In this document: positions 61,001 through 64,000 of the stretch, piece after piece
How the letters are laid out: each line of letters starts with the position of its first letter
How positions within the stretch are numbered: position 1 is the stretch's first letter
Source: Bacteroidota bacterium
GTDB taxonomy: Bacteria > Bacteroidota > Bacteroidia > Bacteroidales > GCA-2711565
Assembly (NCBI GenBank): GCA_018816945.1
Contig: JAHIVC010000099.1
Coordinates: 440,554 to 504,553, forward strand
Direction of reading: 5' to 3'
DNA: 64,000 bases
Position numbers and translations under genes: made by a program
The notes under the pieces: generated by a model
What the model was told of the DNA's origin: nothing
Seen by the model: only the letters and a program-made list of their open reading frames with translations
Databases searched by the model: none

Positions 61001-64000
61001 TTACTTTGTCGAATTTTCTACAATGGCGATTTCTTCTGCTGTCAAACCGTAAAGTTGGTAAACCAATTGGTCGATTTGGTTTTCTAAATCCTTTGTTTCG
61101 GCTGAATTAGCAGATTGAATTTTTAAAACTAATTCTCTGATACCATAATATATTTCATTTTCCAATTTTGGAATTGGAAATGAATTCAAATATTGTGATG
61201 AGATTTTAAAAAAGCCACCTTGCTTAATCGGACATAAAGAAGTCATTAAAAAATGTGATACTTTTGAGTTGAGAATTCCCAAAATCACTTCACTCAATTG
61301 CTTATCATTAGGTTGAATTGCAAAAACTCGACCAACACTAAACATATAACCGATTTCATCTAAACAGTATGTATTTTTTGAAACAATATACCCGACTAAA
61401 ATCTTTTTTTCATCAAAAATGTTTATCAAACCTTTTCGAGTATAGGAATACCAGACTCGACCCATTTCTTTGAAGGTTTTTCTGCTGTCCATTCTATTTT
61501 CGAGTTCACTTTTAAAATTTAGCAGATAATTGTAGCAGTTTGGAAAAGAAGTCTTAAATGATAGTTTTTCTATAATTTCGGTTGCATTATTATCTCCTAA
61601 CCTGTATGGATAAATACATTTTTTAATCGGCTTCTGTAAGTTGTATTTTTTAGGCTCTTTGCCCATTATTACAGGCTTAATTATATCTTCTTCTAAATGG
61701 TGTTCTTCGATAGTTTTATGATCCACAAAAAAAGCTTTGTCAAAACCTGTGAAGCAGCCTGAATTTATGACCGCAATTGACCCAAGGTTTTGAAATGATT
61801 GAAGTTTATTCAGTAGATTATGATGTTTATTATTTTTTAGAACCCAATTTCCTTTGCCAAAATTTGCTTGGTTATAGGATTCATAACTTGACTCATTCAA
61901 ACTGTCGATAATACTGGAAAGTGAATCAATCTTTTTGAACTCAGTATTTTCAGGTTTAGACTTATTGATGAAGAATATACCTGTATAAGTTATTGCTTCT
62001 TCAAAAATTGGCAAGTCGCCAAAGTCAACAATTCTTGAAACCTTATATTGAGTTAAGAACTGTCTCAGTCCCTGCCCATATTCAGAAGACAAGAAAAGCG
62101 TTGGATTTATGAAAGATAAACCGCTGTTTTCTTTTAGCAGAGAAATTGCCTTTTCAATAAAGAGTAAGTAAATATCAGCTTTTTGAAAGAATGATTTGTA
62201 ATTGGATTTATAATAATCAATAATGTTATGCTCTAAATTTTGAACTCTTATATAAGGCGGATTCCCAATCACCGCGTCAAAGCCTACAAAATCACCATCA
62301 TCATTCAATACTTCGGGAAACTCGAAACGCCATTCAAAAGCGTTTTCGTAAATTTTATTGTTTTTTATATCTTCAAGTTCAGTTTCCAGTTTTCGGGTTT
62401 CTTCGGTAAGTTTCGATACTTTTTTGTTCCATTCAGCCTTTTCCTTTTTGCTCATTTCAAAAAGTTGTTTCTGGTTGGTCATTTGGAACAGTTCGCCGTT
62501 AAGTTTATACAGCTTTTTAACTTTAGGGTCGTTTTGTGATATTTCACTGCGGAAATTGGTTTTGATTTCATTTATCAAGCGTTCCATTTCACGCTTTTGC
62601 TCCTTGCTTTGAGCGTTTCGGTATGTATCAACAGCTAAACGATAACTATCAATTGTCCATTTGCTTGCACTCTTTTTCAATGCTTGTTTTAAATCGGCAT
62701 CAAGGGCAAAACGGCTTATTAAGGAATTTCCGCATTTTATATTGATGTCAATGTTCGGAAGCGTTTCAAGTTCCGTTTCATTTTTGTAATACGCATTTTT
62801 CAAAAGCTCAATCCATAAACGTAAACGGCAAATCTTAACAGAATTTGGGTTTATGTCAACACCAAACAAACAATTTTCAATAATAGTCTGCTTTTCGTGA
62901 AACAAGGCTTCCTGTATGCGCTGGCTTTCTTTGCGTTGCAGTGAGCCTGCCGAACTGTTTGTTGGGTTATATTCAAAAAGTTCCCCGTCTTCGTCGGTTA
63001 CAATCAACTCATCGTTTACCACTTCAAAATGGTATTCTTTCAACCGTCTGCCTTCACGGTCCTGCAATATTTTTAAATCGCTTTTTATTGCAATCATTTC
63101 ATTAAGGGCAGAAACCAAAAAGTGACCGGAACCAACGGCAGGGTCGCAAATCTTTAAGTCGTTGAATATTTTATTGGCTTCGTTCCGGTCTTCAATTTTA
63201 TCGTAAAGCGTATCTATGTCAGTGCAATTCCAACCTTTGGTTTCGTTGAACTTTTGAACCACCGCTTTTCGGATGGTTTCACGGCACATATACATGGTTA
63301 TAAAACCGGGAGTAAAGAACGAACCGTCTTTGTAGCCGTTTATTTTCTCGAAAATCAAACCAAGAACCGAAGCATTGATAAGGGTTTTATTATCTTCCTG
63401 TATTTCTTCGCTACCTTCGCTTGCAAAATCATAGGCATTTAAAAACTCAAACAAATATTCAAGCGGGTTAATATTTCCGCTCCGTTTTTTGCCTGTTGTA
63501 TCTTTTAAAACGGTTTGCGAATAAATCGGGATCGTTTTATCGTTGCGTAAATTGCTGATAAAAATGGTTGAATGTTCTATTTCTGTTGGCTCAAATAGCG
63601 AACTGTTCAGGTAAGGAACTTTTGAAAACTTTGCTTTTACATCTTCGTTTCGCTCATTTTGCTTACGTGCAAGCACTTGAAAAAACAAGCTGTTTAAATC
63701 GTCATAATCCTTTATTTTATCGAAACTGAGAAATTCATATGATCCGCCTGCCGGACGGACAGGCTTGTCGCCCTTCCTGCCATTGCGGGACGAGTTATGA
63801 TAAGTAACTAATTGAGCTTCTAATAATTTCAAAAACAGAATACGGTTTATCCATGTAATACTCAATTCAAGCCCAACATTGAAAAGCCGTTCTTGCAGGT
63901 TTGCCCCAAATTGACCTGGATTTTCAATCCTTGAAATTTTATCAAGACTATCCAACTGGATGATTGCATTTTCTAAAAATGATCCTGTGTTTCTTTCGCC
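61001..64000 (-). CDS. Eco57I-type (type IIG-like) restriction-modification enzyme, 5' end outside window
   Basis: The frame is open to the right edge (the last codons read GERNTGSFLENAIIQLDS), so the N-terminus lies outside and the TTG at 63955 is not a real start. The adenine methyltransferase core has motif I DPAVGSGHFL (near 63140) and catalytic motif IV GNPPYIRV (near 62260). A long charged helical insert separates them (about 62350-62640). The C-terminal third (LNSKVSHFLMT, GGFFKISSQYLNSFPIPK) is a target-recognition domain ending in a helix that reads LVYQLYGLTAEEIAIVE. A nuclease domain would be in the missing N-terminus. An apparent repeat-derived insertion lies at 63743-63763. Confidence 0.9.
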   Translation of the reverse strand, partial: GERNTGSFLENAIIQLDSLDKISRIENPGQFGANLQERLFNVGLELSITWINRILFLKLLEAQLVTYHNSSRNGRKGDKPVRPAGGSYEFLSFDKIKDYDDLNSLFFQVLARKQNERNEDVKAKFSKVPYLNSSLFEPTEIEHSTIFISNLRNDKTIPIYSQTVLKDTTGKKRSGNINPLEYLFEFLNAYDFASEGSEEIQEDNKTLINASVLGLIFEKINGYKDGSFFTPGFITMYMCRETIRKAVVQKFNETKGWNCTDIDTLYDKIEDRNEANKIFNDLKICDPAVGSGHFLVSALNEMIAIKSDLKILQDREGRRLKEYHFEVVNDELIVTDEDGELFEYNPTNSSAGSLQRKESQRIQEALFHEKQTIIENCLFGVDINPNSVKICRLRLWIELLKNAYYKNETELETLPNIDINIKCGNSLISRFALDADLKQALKKSASKWTIDSYRLAVDTYRNAQSKEQKREMERLINEIKTNFRSEISQNDPKVKKLYKLNGELFQMTNQKQLFEMSKKEKAEWNKKVSKLTEETRKLETELEDIKNNKIYENAFEWRFEFPEVLNDDGDFVGFDAVIGNPPYIRVQNLEHNIIDYYKSNYKSFFQKADIYLLFIEKAISLLKENSGLSFINPTLFLSSEYGQGLRQFLTQYKVSRIVDFGDLPIFEEAITYTGIFFINKSKPENTEFKKIDSLSSIIDSLNESSYESYNQANFGKGNWVLKNNKHHNLLNKLQSFQNLGSIAVINSGCFTGFDKAFFVDHKTIEEHHLEEDIIKPVIMGKEPKKYNLQKPIKKCIYPYRLGDNNATEIIEKLSFKTSFPNCYNYLLNFKSELENRMDSRKTFKEMGRVWYSYTRKGLINIFDEKKILVGYIVSKNTYCLDEIGYMFSVGRVFAIQPNDKQLSEVILGILNSKVSHFLMTSLCPIKQGGFFKISSQYLNSFPIPKLENEIYYGIRELVLKIQSANSAETKDLENQIDQLVYQLYGLTAEEIAIVENSTK
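63743..63763. repeat. 21-bp palindromic insertion inside the restriction-modification gene
   Basis: TCCGCCTGCCGGACGGACAGG contains GCCTG, nine bases, then CAGGC (the last base at 63764). On the coding strand it is exactly seven codons, PVRPAGG, splitting DK from SYEFL. It resembles the intergenic GCCTGC/GCAGGC palindromes. Confidence 0.55.

Noticed and set aside
61001-63955. Complete restriction-modification gene starting at TTG 63955
   Set aside because: The frame stays open to the window edge and the family has more N-terminal sequence, so the gene is cut by the window.

Overview
This is an AT-rich stretch of a Bacteroidota chromosome. The phylum is indicated by the mutY-ssb-gldE-gldD gene order, TAnnTTTG-type -7 promoter boxes, very few Shine-Dalgarno sites, a bifunctional DAHP synthase/chorismate mutase, and many secreted proteins with Bacteroidota-style signal peptides. 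The order within the phylum cannot be fixed from the window; a Bacteroidales/Marinilabiliales-like organism is only a guess.

Bases 1-37166 hold a tandem array of regulatory/transport modules. Each complete module has a leftward operon of an NtrC-type sigma-54 activator followed by an overlapping histidine kinase, transcribed divergently from one or two double-FtsX (MacB-type) permeases and sometimes a small secreted or accessory gene. There are four complete modules (A 1919-8164, B 8226-14746, C 23339-28624, D 28621-37166) plus the tail of a fifth permease at the left edge. In every divergent gap I can read a GG-N10-G(A/G) sigma-54-type promoter facing the permease. About 55-68 bp upstream of it lies a pair of related 17-bp imperfect palindromes spaced 21-22 bp apart, which are candidate activator sites. 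The gene for sigma-54 itself (rpoN) is at 54526-55998. The kinases have two membrane helices joined by a very short loop and no obvious external sensor domain. This recalls Bce-type modules, in which an FtsX permease does the sensing, but here the output is sigma-54 dependent and no ABC ATPase is present in the window.

Between modules B and C are a complete tripartite RND efflux operon (adaptor, pump, TolC-like channel; 15126-20557) and a large membrane-anchored alpha/beta hydrolase (20730-23303).

Bases 37297-57436 are mostly housekeeping: lnt, a type ISP-like restriction-modification enzyme, hflX, trpS, RNase G, a tiny mS38-like protein, HU, mutY, ssb, gldE, gldD, corA, DAHP synthase/chorismate mutase, asnS, rpoN, a PAP2-like membrane protein and an outer-membrane beta-barrel protein.

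Bases 57437-64000 are an accessory, repeat-rich region. It has a possible untranslated transcript with its own promoter and terminator, a leftover C-terminal fragment of class II fumarase, an array of nested REP-like palindromes, a lone receiver-like protein lacking the phosphoacceptor Asp, an unexplained 114-nt structured hairpin, short tandem repeats, and a RhuM-family gene coupled to a large Eco57I-type restriction-modification enzyme that runs off the right edge.
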